Positions 9,468 through 18,554 are shown, counted from the stretch's first letter. The stretch is DNA of 64,000 nucleotides from Stenotrophomonas maltophilia (GCF_900186865.1 NZ_LT906480.1:2684001-2748000); one strand, 5' to 3'. Numbers and translations are program-made. Notes: generated from the letters alone by a model not told the origin.

Positions 9468-9554
9468 GGATTCATCCCTCTACCGGACCGACCTGCAGTC
9501 TCGCAGCTTTCCGCGCTGGCGTACCGTGCCCGCCGCAACGGGCACGGCGCCACA

Positions 9555-11129
9555 TCAATGCAGCGGCACCTTCAATACCGACGGCGCGTTCGCCGGTGAA
9601 CTGAAGCTCACCGTGCCACCCAACTGGCTGATGCCCGCATAGCGCAGATCCACGGTATCAACCACCAGGGTCAGGCGGCTGCCGGCTGGAAGGTTCCAGC
9701 TGCTCGCTTCCAGCCGCAGGTCGAGCGTCTTCGGCTGGCCCGGCGTGGCACCGCGCAGCGTGTACGGCTTGTGGCTGATCAGCTGGCCGTTGCCCAGCAC
9801 ATCCTCGGCGTACAGGTAGGCATACAGCGTGGTATTGGCGCGGCTGGGCGTGACCGTCAGGCGCACTTCCGGCGTACCGTCCAGCCGTTTGGCGCTCCAC
9901 TGGATCGGCCCCTGCCAGACGCCGGCAGCACTGCGGCCAACAAACGGCACGTAGGCACCCGGCGGCAGATTGATCATCTGCAGCGCGCCGGAGGCCATCG
10001 CCACGCCGGAATTGGCTGCGGTCAGCAGCCCGCTGCCGATGCGATAGTTCCAGCCAGTATTGCTGCCATTCTCGACCAGGCCACCGGTCGGCAGCAGCAG
10101 GCCAGAGGGTGCGGTCAGGCCGTAGCTGACCGCACCCTTGCTGGTCGCCTGCCAGTTCGCATACGTGCTCCAGCTGCCCTTCTGTGACTTCAGCTGCACC
10201 GCAGGCTGCCGGTCGATGCCATTGGCCACCCCCTTCAGGTAATGGTCGAACCAGTCGCCCACCGAATCGTAGACCTCGTTGGGAACACCCAGTGCGCCAA
10301 AGGCTTCGTTGAGCGCGTGATCGCCATGGCGCAACTGCAGCTGCTTGGGGCCCTTCAGGCGGTTGAAGAAATCGACCAGCTGGCCCGGCGGGAACAGGCT
10401 GTCGTTGAAGGCGTTGGCCAGGAACACCGCTGGCTGGTTGGCGTTGATCTCGTCGATGCTGGCCCCGGGGCTGCGCTGCGCCGCCACCGGCAACAGCGAG
10501 TCCACCGCGCCCTGGTAATTGCCGACCAGCACATTGCGATTGATGGTGGACAGCTCCGGTCCCGGGCGACCGGTGGCCAGGCCTGCGGCAACCAACAGCG
10601 CGATGCCCTGTGCGCTGGGGGTGTCGTTGCTGTACAGCGAGGCCTGCAGGTCGGCCCATCCACTCAGTGCAGCCACTGCCTTGATGCGCGGATCGCGTGC
10701 GGCCGCCAGCAGGCTGGTGCCGGCCCCATAGGAGATGCCCGATACGCCGATTCGTGACGGGTCGGCGCGGGTGTTGTCCAGCGCCCAGTCAATCAGTGCA
10801 CTGACGTCCTCCACCGTGGCCGGCCCGGCGATGTCGATGCTGCCGCCGGACTCCCAGAAGCCACGCGAGCTGTAGCTGATGACCACATAGCCGCGCCGGG
10901 CCAACGACTGCGCCACGCCCACGTACTCCACGCTGGGCACGGCCCAGCTGCTGGGCATCACCAGCAGCGGATAGCGTCCGCTGCCCGCGTCCTGCGGTTC
11001 GATGACGAAGGCCCCGAGAGGCGTTCCATCCCAGCTGGGAATGGTGCGATGGGTGGTCTTGACCGTGGCCGCCCAAGCGGTGGGCGCCAGCCCGGTCAGC
11101 AGGATCAACAGCAGCACTACCTTGCGCAT
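9555..11129 (-). CDS. Secreted X-Pro dipeptidyl-peptidase (S15/CocE-like) family alpha/beta hydrolase
   Basis: A 524-residue hydrolase. The frame stays open for 200 codons upstream, but the credible start is the ATG at 11129: it follows a GGGGAGAGA ribosome site and begins a clean signal peptide (MRKVVLLLILLTGLAPTAWA). The nucleophile elbow is GVSGISYGAG, typical of the S15 family. A C-terminal jelly-roll of the CocE type ends in LTLVVDTVDLRYAG and GTVSFSSPANAPS. Members cleave X-Pro dipeptides or acyl esters, and the sequence does not decide which. It probably acts in the periplasm. Confidence 0.83.
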   Translation of the reverse strand: MRKVVLLLILLTGLAPTAWAATVKTTHRTIPSWDGTPLGAFVIEPQDAGSGRYPLLVMPSSWAVPSVEYVGVAQSLARRGYVVISYSSRGFWESGGSIDIAGPATVEDVSALIDWALDNTRADPSRIGVSGISYGAGTSLLAAARDPRIKAVAALSGWADLQASLYSNDTPSAQGIALLVAAGLATGRPGPELSTINRNVLVGNYQGAVDSLLPVAAQRSPGASIDEINANQPAVFLANAFNDSLFPPGQLVDFFNRLKGPKQLQLRHGDHALNEAFGALGVPNEVYDSVGDWFDHYLKGVANGIDRQPAVQLKSQKGSWSTYANWQATSKGAVSYGLTAPSGLLLPTGGLVENGSNTGWNYRIGSGLLTAANSGVAMASGALQMINLPPGAYVPFVGRSAAGVWQGPIQWSAKRLDGTPEVRLTVTPSRANTTLYAYLYAEDVLGNGQLISHKPYTLRGATPGQPKTLDLRLEASSWNLPAGSRLTLVVDTVDLRYAGISQLGGTVSFSSPANAPSVLKVPLH

Positions 11130-11283
11130 CGTGGTCTCTCCCCGTCGGTGGTGGTGGTGCAATGGATCGGACCGTACCAGTGCGAATGGTGGGTGGCACC
11201 TTGCGACGCAGCATGACCGTTGCTGCACTGTCGCAACCTTTGAATCGATGCTATGACGGGACCTTCCCAAGGACGGATGGATA

Positions 11284-12587
11284 ATGAGACCCCGGCCGCT
11301 TTCACTTGTCGCCCTGTTGCTGGTTGCCGTTGGCCCCGTGTCCGCGGAGGATCCTGCGCTGTCCGACGCGACCGCTGGCGCAGTCTTCGAAGAGGCGCAA
11401 ACGCTGTGCCAGGCCGACAACGGCCGACTTTGGGGAGCGTCGCTGTGTGGGCCAATGATGCTGGTGGACAGGACCAGTCGCCGGGTCACGGCATCCCGTG
11501 CAGATGCACAGGGCAACCTGCAGGCACGTGGAGAGGTTTTCATCGGCCAGCTTCCGCCGGACGCGATCATCGCCAACACCGCCGTCGAATGGTCCGGCAC
11601 CCGCTGGACGCAGCTGCTCTGGCCGCTGCCACAGGACGAAAGCCGGCGACGCACGCTGCTGGCCCACGAGATGTTCCACCGACTGCAACCCGCGCTGTCG
11701 ATCGCAGCGCCGGCAGAGGACGGCAATGAACACCTCGACACGCTTGAAGGACGCTACTGGCTGCAGCTGGAATGGCGCGCGCTTGCGGATGCGCTCACGG
11801 GCACCGATGCAGTGGCGCAGCACACTGCGGTGACCGACGCACTCGCATTCCGCGCCGAGCGCCACCGCCAGTTCCCTGCGGCAGCACAGGAAGAAGCGGC
11901 GCTGGAATTGAACGAGGGCCTGGCTGAATACACCGGCGTGGTCGTCGGCAACCCGTCACCCGCGACACGCGTCCAGGCGGCGCTGCATGACCTCCGGGCG
12001 CACGTTGCTGATCGCAGCTTCGTCCGCTCTTTCGCCTACGCCACCGGCCCGGCCTATGGCCTGCTGCTGGACCAGGCGGCCCCCGGTTGGCGCAGCGATC
12101 TCGCCCACCACGCCCGGGATCTCGGCACGCGCCTGGCCGAAGCGACCGGTGCACCTCCACAGACGGACGTTACCGCACTGCGGGCAGCTGCCGCGCGCTA
12201 CGACGGGCCAGCACTGCGCGAAGCTGAAACGCTGCGCGAACAGCAGCGCCTGGCGCAGCTGGAACACAATCGTGCGCGCTTCGTGACAGGCCCGGTCGTG
12301 CGCCTGGACCTGCGCAGCATGCGCATCCAGTTCAACCCCAACACGATGCAGCCGTTGCCTGGCCGTGGCACGGTATATCCAACGATGCGGCTGACCGACG
12401 TCTGGGGCAGCCTGGAAGTCACCGACGGTGCGTTGATGCAGAGCGACTGGAAGGCGGTGTTCGTGCAGGCGCCCGCAAATACTGAGCCGCCGCTGCAGGG
12501 GCCGGATGGTCGCTGGACCTGAAGCCGGAGTGGTCGCTGGTGCCGGGAACACGCAATGGCGACTACGTGTTGAAGGCGAACCCCTGA
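11284..12587 (+). pseudogene. Exported HExxH protein, frameshifted near its C terminus
   Basis: The first frame (11284-12522, 412 residues) starts with a signal peptide (MRPRPLSLVALLLVAVGPVSA) and carries a zincin-like motif LLAHEMFHRLQP with a later glutamate-rich stretch (ELNEGLAEYTG), as in metallopeptidases. It stops abruptly at ...QGPDGRWT. From 12504 the next frame continues without interruption as GWSLDLKPEWSLVPG and then NGDYVLKANP, stopping at 12587. One missing G in the CCGGATGG stretch at 12502-12509 would restore a single 434-residue product. Most of the protein, including HExxH, is unaffected, so a nearly full-length product may still be made. It may be a real mutation or a sequence error. 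The family is not recognised beyond the motif. Confidence 0.7.
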
Positions 12588-12876
12588 CGACCGCTGCAGG
12601 CGTCGCGATGCCCTAGCACGCCTGGGTTTCAGTCACGCCCTGCTCCATCTGACACATCTCCAGTGCTTGCGCGCTGTCACAGCTTGGTCTTTTCGTCGTT
12701 GACCGAAAGACGACAGCTTGTGACGCTTACGACACCGCACGGCCCCCACGGCCCTGTCATCGCGGTCACGTCCTACCGCAATCCGTAGCACCCGTCCCCG
12801 CAACGCCCTCCCATGACTTCGCCCCGGCCTGGTCGTGGCGGACGGCTGCGCCCTGAACTTCTGCTGGAGAACCGCA
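12588..12876 (+). promoter_or_regulatory. Intergenic leader with an imperfect hairpin upstream of the nuclease gene
   Basis: This non-coding stretch holds one structured element at 12676-12724. GTCAC and AGCT pair with AGCT and GTGAC, and an inner GTCTTT pairs with AAAGAC, leaving a 13-base loop. No T-run follows, so it is more likely a leader structure or regulator site than a terminator. No convincing promoter is visible elsewhere in the stretch. Confidence 0.3.
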
Positions 12877-13617
12877 ATGCGCCTTGCAAGCTTCTTCTTC
12901 GCGTTCGTCCTCAGTGCCTTCGCCGGCGCTGCCCAGGCCCAGGTCGTCACCCTCAACAAGGGCGGCTTCGTGCTCACCTACGACTGCAGCATCCACAGCG
13001 CCACCCGCTACGAATACACCCTGACCGCAGACACCGGTTCGGCCGCGCGGCCGTCCAGCTTCTACAAGGATCCGGACCTGCCGGCAGGCTGCCTCGGCCA
13101 GACCAGCACCGCATCCTACGCCAGCATCAAGTCCGGCTATGACCGCGGCCATCTGGTGACGTCCAACCACATGGACTACAACGCGACCTACATCCGCCGC
13201 GCCAACTACATGACCAACATCGTTCCGCAGGTGTCCAGCTTCAACCAGGGCATCTGGGTGAAGGCCGAGAACGTGGCCGAGTGCTACCGCGATATCGCGC
13301 CGGTGGATGTCTATGGTGGCGTGGTCTACGGCGACGCCTCCAACGACTACTTCCTTTCCAGCCACGGCATCCCGACGCCGGAGTTCTTCTGGAAAACCAT
13401 CATCACCCGAGACCCGAACACCGGCACCGCCAAGGCGATCAGCTGGATCATCCCCAACGAAGCCAATCTGGGCAGCCTCGACAGCTATCTGGTGACCATC
13501 GCCGATCTGGAGGAGCTGCTGGGTGCGAGCTACGTGGCGATCAACGCACCGGCCTCGTTGAAGAACATGCTGCCGGCCAGCACCTGGCCGCAGCCGGCGG
13601 GTTGTGACCTGGGCTGA
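12877..13617 (+). CDS. Secreted DNA/RNA non-specific endonuclease (NUC1 family)
   Basis: A 246-residue nuclease with a cleavable signal peptide (MRLASFFFAFVLSAFAGAAQA). The active site is the beta-beta-alpha-metal motif YDRGHLVTSNHMD (His92 as general base) followed by TNIVPQVSSFNQGIW (Asn123 as metal ligand), as in the Serratia nuclease. Cys37 and Cys72 could form a disulfide. I chose the ATG at 12877 because it begins the signal peptide; an in-frame ATG 42 bases upstream adds an implausible extension. It would degrade extracellular or periplasmic nucleic acids, with a possible role in phosphate scavenging or biofilm turnover. It appears monocistronic. Confidence 0.92.
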   Translation: MRLASFFFAFVLSAFAGAAQAQVVTLNKGGFVLTYDCSIHSATRYEYTLTADTGSAARPSSFYKDPDLPAGCLGQTSTASYASIKSGYDRGHLVTSNHMDYNATYIRRANYMTNIVPQVSSFNQGIWVKAENVAECYRDIAPVDVYGGVVYGDASNDYFLSSHGIPTPEFFWKTIITRDPNTGTAKAISWIIPNEANLGSLDSYLVTIADLEELLGASYVAINAPASLKNMLPASTWPQPAGCDLG

Positions 13618-13635
13618 CCGGCTGGCCGGGAATGG

Positions 13636-13658
13636 GTGGCACCCAGTCCGGGTGCCAC
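13636..13658 (+). terminator. Hairpin after the nuclease gene
   Basis: GTGGCACCC and GGGTGCCAC form a perfect 9-bp stem with a 5-base loop, 18 bases after the nuclease stop. The position suggests a transcript end. There is no U-tract, so it may act by protecting the 3' end. Confidence 0.5.
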
Positions 13659-13721
13659 ACAGGGATGGCTGTGGGAAAATGGCGGGCAATTGCACCACTG
13701 CATTGCCCCCTGGAGCTGTAG

Positions 13722-14417
13722 ATGTCCCGTTTCCCGTTTGATGCCGTGCTGTTCGACTGCGACGGCGTACTCGTCGATTCCGAGCCGCTGGTCGCCCGCG
13801 TTCTCTCGGAAATGCTGACCGCACGCGGCTGGCCGCTGACCCCGGCGCAGGCGGGTGAAGTCTTCCTCGGCCAGTCCGTGGCCCATCTGGCAGGGCTGAT
13901 CGCAGAGCGCACCGGCAAGCCGTTCACCGAGGAATGGCTGGAGGAGTTCCGCCAGCAGCGCAACCAGGCACTGGAACGTGACCTTGAAGCGATCCAGGGG
14001 GCACCCCAGGCCGTGCGTGCGATCGCTGCGGCCACCGGCGGGCGGATCGCCTGCGCTTCCGGTGCCGACCTGCACAAGGTGAAGCTGCAGCTGGGCAAGG
14101 TCGGCATCCTTGATGCCTTCGGTGCCCATGTGTTCAGTGGCCAGGACATGCCGCGCACCAAGCCGCACCCGGACGTGTACCTGGCTGCAGCCGCAGCGCT
14201 GGGCGTCGACCCGACGCGCTGTGCAGTGATCGAGGACACCGTCACCGGCGCCACTGCGGGCGTTGCCGCAGGCGCCACCGTGTTCGGCTTCAGTGAGGGT
14301 GGCCCGCACCACAGTACGCCCGAAGCCCTGCGTGCAGTCGGTGCAAAGGTGGTTTTCCAGCGCATGGACCAGCTGCCGGCCCTGCTTGCCGCCTACGCGG
14401 TGGACGCCGTCGCCTGA
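13722..14417 (+). CDS. HAD-superfamily phosphatase (beta-phosphoglucomutase / YieH-like)
   Basis: A 231-residue HAD-IA hydrolase. Motif I FDCDGVLVDSEP gives the nucleophile Asp and acid/base Asp at the N terminus, with a helical cap at about residues 20-85. Motif II is ACASGADLHK, motif III is PRTKPHPDVYLAAAAALG, and motif IV CAVIEDTVTGATAGVAAG supplies the Mg-binding acids. This layout matches small sugar-phosphate phosphatases such as E. coli YieH. The substrate cannot be read from the sequence. It is convergent with the small membrane protein gene that follows. Confidence 0.88.
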   Translation: MSRFPFDAVLFDCDGVLVDSEPLVARVLSEMLTARGWPLTPAQAGEVFLGQSVAHLAGLIAERTGKPFTEEWLEEFRQQRNQALERDLEAIQGAPQAVRAIAAATGGRIACASGADLHKVKLQLGKVGILDAFGAHVFSGQDMPRTKPHPDVYLAAAAALGVDPTRCAVIEDTVTGATAGVAAGATVFGFSEGGPHHSTPEALRAVGAKVVFQRMDQLPALLAAYAVDAVA

Positions 14418-14423
14418 CCCTGC

Positions 14424-14654
14424 TCAGCCCGCAGTGCCCAATGCGGCGCTGCGGCGCTTTCCGGCGTAGTGCAGCGCGAACAGGTACAGGCCGGTGAACA
14501 GTTGCAGGAACAGCGGCGGCAGCGGCGAATAGGTGATCCACGCTGCAGGTTCGCCCTGCCCCAGCCCGCGAACGGCGAAGTTGGCGATCACCGCCAGGGT
14601 GAACACGATCGAGGTCCAACGATGCAGGGGCCGTGCCCAGCCACCGCGACTCAT
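14424..14654 (-). CDS. Small two-helix membrane protein
   Basis: A 76-residue protein with two hydrophobic segments (TSIVFTLAVIANFAV, then PPLFLQLFTGLYLFALHY) and a basic C terminus. Its ATG overlaps the stop of the VOC gene (ATGA), so it is translationally coupled as the last gene of the LysR/AraC/VOC cluster. An upstream in-frame ATG would lie inside the VOC gene and is less likely. I recognise the pattern of xanthomonad conserved hypothetical proteins but no function. Confidence 0.7.
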   Translation of the reverse strand: MSRGGWARPLHRWTSIVFTLAVIANFAVRGLGQGEPAAWITYSPLPPLFLQLFTGLYLFALHYAGKRRSAALGTAG

Positions 14655-15076
14655 TGCCGGCGCCTCGCTTCGGAACGGGCTTCGATCATCTTCCAACCAT
14701 TGCCTGATGGGTCACGGAAACCGGCGTCGATGGCGCCATAGCGCTCGATCGGCTCCTGGGTGAATTCCACGCCCTGTGCCAGCCATTGCGTGTAGCGCGC
14801 CCGGCAGTCATCCACGGCCAGCACCAGCGGCGGCATTGCGCCCTTGGCCACCAGCTGCTGCAGCGAAAGCGCGGTAGCGGCGTCGTGGGTGGGCGGGCCT
14901 GGCACGAACAGGCCCAGCTGGAAACCGTCCTGGCCCGGGCTGCGTACCGTCAGCCATCGGTAGCTGCCATTGCGTACGTCGGTATGCACTTCGAAGCCGA
15001 GCTTGCCGACGTAGAACGCCAGCGCCTCATCCTGGTCGCGCACATACAGGCCGACCGTGTTCACAGTGTTCGTCAT
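14651..15076 (-). CDS. VOC-family (glyoxalase/bleomycin-resistance fold) protein
   Basis: A 141-residue protein of the vicinal oxygen chelate fold. It has two beta-alpha-beta-beta-beta repeats: VNTVGLYVRDQDEALAFYVGKLGFEV at the N terminus and a second beginning MPPLVLAVDDCRARY. It ends in FRDPSGNGWKMIEAR, where the Glu is usually a metal ligand. The start at 15076 follows an AGG-type site. It sits 10 bases after the AraC gene and is probably a target of one or both upstream regulators. Members include lyases, dioxygenases and drug-binding proteins, and the class here cannot be decided. Confidence 0.85.
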   Translation of the reverse strand: MTNTVNTVGLYVRDQDEALAFYVGKLGFEVHTDVRNGSYRWLTVRSPGQDGFQLGLFVPGPPTHDAATALSLQQLVAKGAMPPLVLAVDDCRARYTQWLAQGVEFTQEPIERYGAIDAGFRDPSGNGWKMIEARSEARRRQ

Positions 15077-15086
15077 GGGACCTCCC

Positions 15087-15554
15087 TCAGGTAGGGTCCA
15101 CGTTAGCAACCGCCTCGCGGCGGCGCTTCTCCAAAACTGCGATCTTCAGGTCCGGGCGCTGCGCGGCGCGTGCATGGCATTCCGGCACGCTGGCCGACGC
15201 CGCCTGGCCCGCACGCTCACGCTCACGCTCACGCACATTGCCCGGGCTGTCACCGGTGATGTCACGGAAGATGCGGCCGAAGGTACCCAGGCTGCTCCAC
15301 CCGGTCTGCGCGGCGATTTCGGTGACCGGCAACTCGGTGTCACGCAACATCGCCACGGCGCGTTCGATGCGCCGGCTGAGGAGATAGCGGTGCGGTGGCA
15401 GCCCGAAGGCCTGCTTGAACGAGCGGGCGAAATGCGCCGGCGACACCGCACTGACCTCGGCCAGGCGCGCGACCGGCCATTCCTCATGGCTGGCGCGGTC
15501 CATCCGGTCCTTGGCACGCAGTAGGCGCCGCAGCAGTTCGGGGCTCTGGTTCAT
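15087..15554 (-). CDS. Short AraC-family regulator
   Basis: A 155-residue protein that is nearly all DNA-binding domain. Two helix-turn-helix units cover about residues 8-110 (VARLAEVSAVSPAHFARSFK, then VTEIAAQTGWSSLGTFGRIF). The extension after residue 115 is basic and low complexity (RERERERAGQ). There is no separate ligand domain, as in the MarA/SoxS type. Its start overlaps the LysR stop by 4 bases. AraC-only proteins next to VOC proteins commonly control them, so local regulation is likely but inferred. Confidence 0.85.
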   Translation of the reverse strand: MNQSPELLRRLLRAKDRMDRASHEEWPVARLAEVSAVSPAHFARSFKQAFGLPPHRYLLSRRIERAVAMLRDTELPVTEIAAQTGWSSLGTFGRIFRDITGDSPGNVRERERERAGQAASASVPECHARAAQRPDLKIAVLEKRRREAVANVDPT

Positions 15555-16477
15555 GGCACCACCGCCTGGGCCAGGTAGTGGCGTGCCGCGTGCCGCGCCT
15601 CAGCGGCCTGCTCGACCAGCCAGTCACGCAATGCAATGACCTTGGCACTGCCATTTCGCGCCGTGGGTGCCACGAACCAGAAGCTGCGACCGTCGCTGGC
15701 GATACCCGGATGCGCCTGCACCAGCCGCCCGCTGTCCAGCTCGGCCTGGAACAGGATCGGCGAGCCAATGGCGATGCCTTGCCCGGCGATCGCGGCGCCG
15801 ACATCCAGATGCTCGACGGCAAAGGGCGCGACGAAACTCTCCGGTGCCGGCGGTGGAATGTGCCCGTGCGCGGCAAACCACAGGGCCCACCAGTCCGGCC
15901 GCCCGAGCAGGGGAATCTCCAGCGCGCTGCTGCCCAGCCCACGCGCCTCGTGCAGCAGCGCCGGCGCACACAGCGGTGTGAACACGCTGGGAAACAAGGG
16001 AGTTGCCTGAAGACCCGGCCATTCGCCCTGGCCATTGCGGATGGCGGCATCGAAGTGACCGGCGGCCAGATCCTGCGGCGCTGCCGACAGGTCCAGTTCC
16101 AGCACGAACTGCCGGTGGCGGGCGCGGAACGTGCCCAGCCGCGGCGTCAGCCAACTGGTGCCCAGCGTCGGCAGCACGGACAGGCGCAGTCGCGCCGCAT
16201 CCCTGTCAGCGGCGCGCATGAAGCTGGCGCGCAGTGCATCGAATGCCCGGGTCGCCTCCTGGGCGACGCTGGCACCCGCCACCGTCAGTTCCACGTGCTG
16301 TGCGTGGCGCAGGAACAGGCAGATCCCGGTCTGGGCCTCCAGCCGCCGCACGTGGTAGCTCACCGATGCCGCACTGGTATCGAGCTCTTCGGCGGCACGC
16401 GCGAAGCTGCCCAGCCGCGCCGCCGCCTCGAAGGCACGGATGGCGGCAAGCGATGGCAGCTGGCGTTGGGTGACCAT
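15551..16477 (-). CDS. LysR-family regulator (GcvA-like)
   Basis: A 308-residue regulator. The N-terminal winged helix (about residues 8-67) has FEAAARLGSFARAAEELDTSAASVSYHVRRLE, the usual recognition helix. A periplasmic-binding-type effector domain occupies about residues 95-295. The phrasing LPSLAAIRAFEAAARLGSF is typical of the GcvA subgroup. It is first in a four-gene minus-strand unit (LysR, AraC, VOC, small membrane protein) and diverges from the gene at 16569, with 91 bases between them. That spacing suits control of the divergent gene as well. Confidence 0.9.
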   Translation of the reverse strand: MVTQRQLPSLAAIRAFEAAARLGSFARAAEELDTSAASVSYHVRRLEAQTGICLFLRHAQHVELTVAGASVAQEATRAFDALRASFMRAADRDAARLRLSVLPTLGTSWLTPRLGTFRARHRQFVLELDLSAAPQDLAAGHFDAAIRNGQGEWPGLQATPLFPSVFTPLCAPALLHEARGLGSSALEIPLLGRPDWWALWFAAHGHIPPPAPESFVAPFAVEHLDVGAAIAGQGIAIGSPILFQAELDSGRLVQAHPGIASDGRSFWFVAPTARNGSAKVIALRDWLVEQAAEARHAARHYLAQAVVP

Positions 16478-16568
16478 AAGTGTGACTTAGCCTGAGCCCC
16501 GATATCTGCGTGGTCAATCCCCCTGGTACGCGCAACGATGGAGGCACCTTCGACAGGGGATCACGCAC

Positions 16569-17609
16569 ATGGATCGACGGCAGTTCCTGGCCACCCTGGC
16601 CGCCGCGGCGGCATCTACGGCGCTGCCCTCCGGGTGGGCCCTGCCCAGCCACAGCGAAGACTGGCAATGGTTGCAGGGCAACTGGCAGGTCCGGCACCGA
16701 CGCCTGAAGGAGCGCCTGGTCGGCGATACCCGCTGGGAGTCCTTCACCGGTTCCAGCGCGGTCTGGCTCACCCTGGGCGGACTCGGCACCATCGATGACA
16801 ACGTCATGGCGCTGCCTTCGGGCCCCTACAGGGGCCTGGGCGTGCGTGCATTCGATCCGGTGTCTTCCACGTGGTCGATCTGGTGGATCGATGGCCGCAA
16901 CCCTGCCCATATCGAAGCCCCTGTGCGCGGCGCTTTCAAGGGCGATGCCGGCAGCTTCCGCGGCACCGACCGGATCGACGGGCGCCCCATCGAGGTCTGG
17001 TTCCGTTGGCACGACATCCACGGCGAGGAGCCGTGGTGGGAACAGGCGTTCTCCGACGATGCCGGTGCGCACTGGGAAGTGAACTGGCGCAACTGGTTCC
17101 GCCGCACTGCTGCGGTCCCCTCTCCGCTTCCGAAGCTGCCGGATGCACCGGGCGATTTTGATTTCCTGGTGGGCCATTGGAACGTGCGCCATCGTCGCCT
17201 GCGCGCTCGGCTGGCAGGCAGCGATGCATGGGACGCGTTCAACGGCACCCTGCACAACTGGCCGGTCCTGGGAGGATTCGGCAACGTGGGTGACAACCTG
17301 ATGGACATGCCTGGAGCGCCGCTGCGCGGCATGGGCATCCGCGCCTGGAATGCGGCGGAGCGGCACTGGCTGAGCTGGTGGCTGGATGGCCGGGAGCCAA
17401 CCCGGATCGGCGCGCCACTGCGCGGAGGTTTCCAGGCCGGTGTCGGCCGCTTCTTCGGCGAAGACCAGCACGACGGTCGAACAATCCAGACCCGGGTGAT
17501 CTGGTCACGCATCACGCCGCGTTCGGCGCGCTGGGAACAGGCGGCCTCGACCGATGTTGGACGCAGTTGGGAAACCAACTGGGTCAGCGACTTCGAGCGA
17601 CAGGCATGA
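16569..17609 (+). CDS. Tat-type exported protein with tandem DUF1579-like domains
   Basis: A 346-residue protein. The start MDRRQFLATLAAAAAS has the RRxFL twin-arginine pattern. Two copies of one domain follow, at about residues 30-165 and 195-340. Each has a WLQGNW/FLVGHW opening, VRHRRL, a FTGSSAVW/FNGTLHNW strand, GGLGTIDDN/GGFGNVGDN, a GLGVRAF/GMGIRAW strand, WWIDGR/WWLDGR, and a closing W(E)xNW. The design resembles DUF1579-type lipocalin-like proteins seen with regulators. The internal duplication is clear by eye. It overlaps the next gene by 3 bases. Function unknown; binding of a small ligand is a guess from the fold type. Confidence 0.78.
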   Translation: MDRRQFLATLAAAAASTALPSGWALPSHSEDWQWLQGNWQVRHRRLKERLVGDTRWESFTGSSAVWLTLGGLGTIDDNVMALPSGPYRGLGVRAFDPVSSTWSIWWIDGRNPAHIEAPVRGAFKGDAGSFRGTDRIDGRPIEVWFRWHDIHGEEPWWEQAFSDDAGAHWEVNWRNWFRRTAAVPSPLPKLPDAPGDFDFLVGHWNVRHRRLRARLAGSDAWDAFNGTLHNWPVLGGFGNVGDNLMDMPGAPLRGMGIRAWNAAERHWLSWWLDGREPTRIGAPLRGGFQAGVGRFFGEDQHDGRTIQTRVIWSRITPRSARWEQAASTDVGRSWETNWVSDFERQA

Positions 17610-18487
17610 AGGCGCTGCTGGCCATGATGCTGCTGGTTGCTGCGTCGCCTCCCGCGTCTCCATCCAGGGTGTTGCGGATCGTCGGCCCCGCCGAGCGCTT
17701 CGCCCCGGGCGTTGCATCCACGCAATACGACGAGATTCGACTGACCTTGAGCCCGGACGGAAAAACCGCACTGTGGTTCAGCCGCAACCGGCCCGGCGGT
17801 CCAGGCGGGTATGACATCTGGGTCTCCCGCAACGACGGGCAGCGCTGGCGGCCGGCGACACCGGTGCCGTTCAACTCGCCGGGGCGCGACTTCGATCCCG
17901 CCTTTTCCGCCGATGGCCGCGTGGTGTATTTCTTTTCGGATCGCGCAGGCGGCCAGGGCGGCGACGATCTGTACCGGGTCAGCATGGGGAGCGACGGTCG
18001 ATTCGGGGAGCCGGTCAATCTTGGCCCGGCAGTGAACAGCGCGGCCGATGAATTCGCGCCGATGCTCTCGCCCGACGCAGCCACGCTGCTGTTCTCCAGC
18101 GATCGCGCAGGCGGTGCGGGTGGCCATGACCTCTACGTCGCAGCGATGGTCCGTGGCATGGCGCAGCCGGCACGGCCGCTGCCGGGAGACCTCAATACCG
18201 CAGCGCAGGAGTTCGATGCCACCTTCCTGGGCGACGGCCGGACGCTGGTGTTTGCCCGCGCCCTGGACTTCGGCAGTGCACCGGTACGCCAGTTCATCGC
18301 CTACGCGCGTGGAGACCGTTATGACGCGGGCCTTGCATTGCCCTCCCCCTTGAACGAGGCCTCCGGCGACAGCTACGGCGCGATGCTGGATGGCTCGCAA
18401 CCCGACACCTTGACCTATTCGGCGCGGCGCGCGGACGGTGCAGGGTTGGACCTGTACCGCATCCGCTTTCGGATGATGCGCCCCTGA
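17606..18487 (+). CDS. Exported PD40/TolB-like beta-propeller protein
   Basis: A 293-residue protein with a short signal sequence (MKALLAMMLLVAASPPASP). It has repeated propeller blades: LTLSPDGKTALWFSRN, PAFSADGRVVYFFSDRAGG, PMLSPDAATLLFSSDRAGG and ATFLGDGRTLVFARA. The SDR(A)GGxGG(x)DLY turns are the WD40-like PD40 repeats found in TolB and OmpA-linked proteins. It overlaps the tandem-domain gene (ATGA), so both are one transcript, and the partner is presumably periplasmic too. No peptidase domain is present. Confidence 0.82.
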   Translation: MKALLAMMLLVAASPPASPSRVLRIVGPAERFAPGVASTQYDEIRLTLSPDGKTALWFSRNRPGGPGGYDIWVSRNDGQRWRPATPVPFNSPGRDFDPAFSADGRVVYFFSDRAGGQGGDDLYRVSMGSDGRFGEPVNLGPAVNSAADEFAPMLSPDAATLLFSSDRAGGAGGHDLYVAAMVRGMAQPARPLPGDLNTAAQEFDATFLGDGRTLVFARALDFGSAPVRQFIAYARGDRYDAGLALPSPLNEASGDSYGAMLDGSQPDTLTYSARRADGAGLDLYRIRFRMMRP

Positions 18488-18554
18488 AGGCAGATGGTGT
18501 CGATTTTCGGCGCCCCGGTTCGTCGAGAGGATGAAACCCCAGGAGAAAACGCAG

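Noticed and set aside
11130..11741. N-terminal extension of about 200 codons on the S15 peptidase
   Set aside because: The signal peptide and ribosome site place the start at 11129. The extension overlaps the divergent HExxH gene.
13636..13658. Hairpin after the nuclease gene as a SMAG element
   Set aside because: It lacks the GTAG head and the usual sequence of the SMAG family, so a terminator-like role is preferred.
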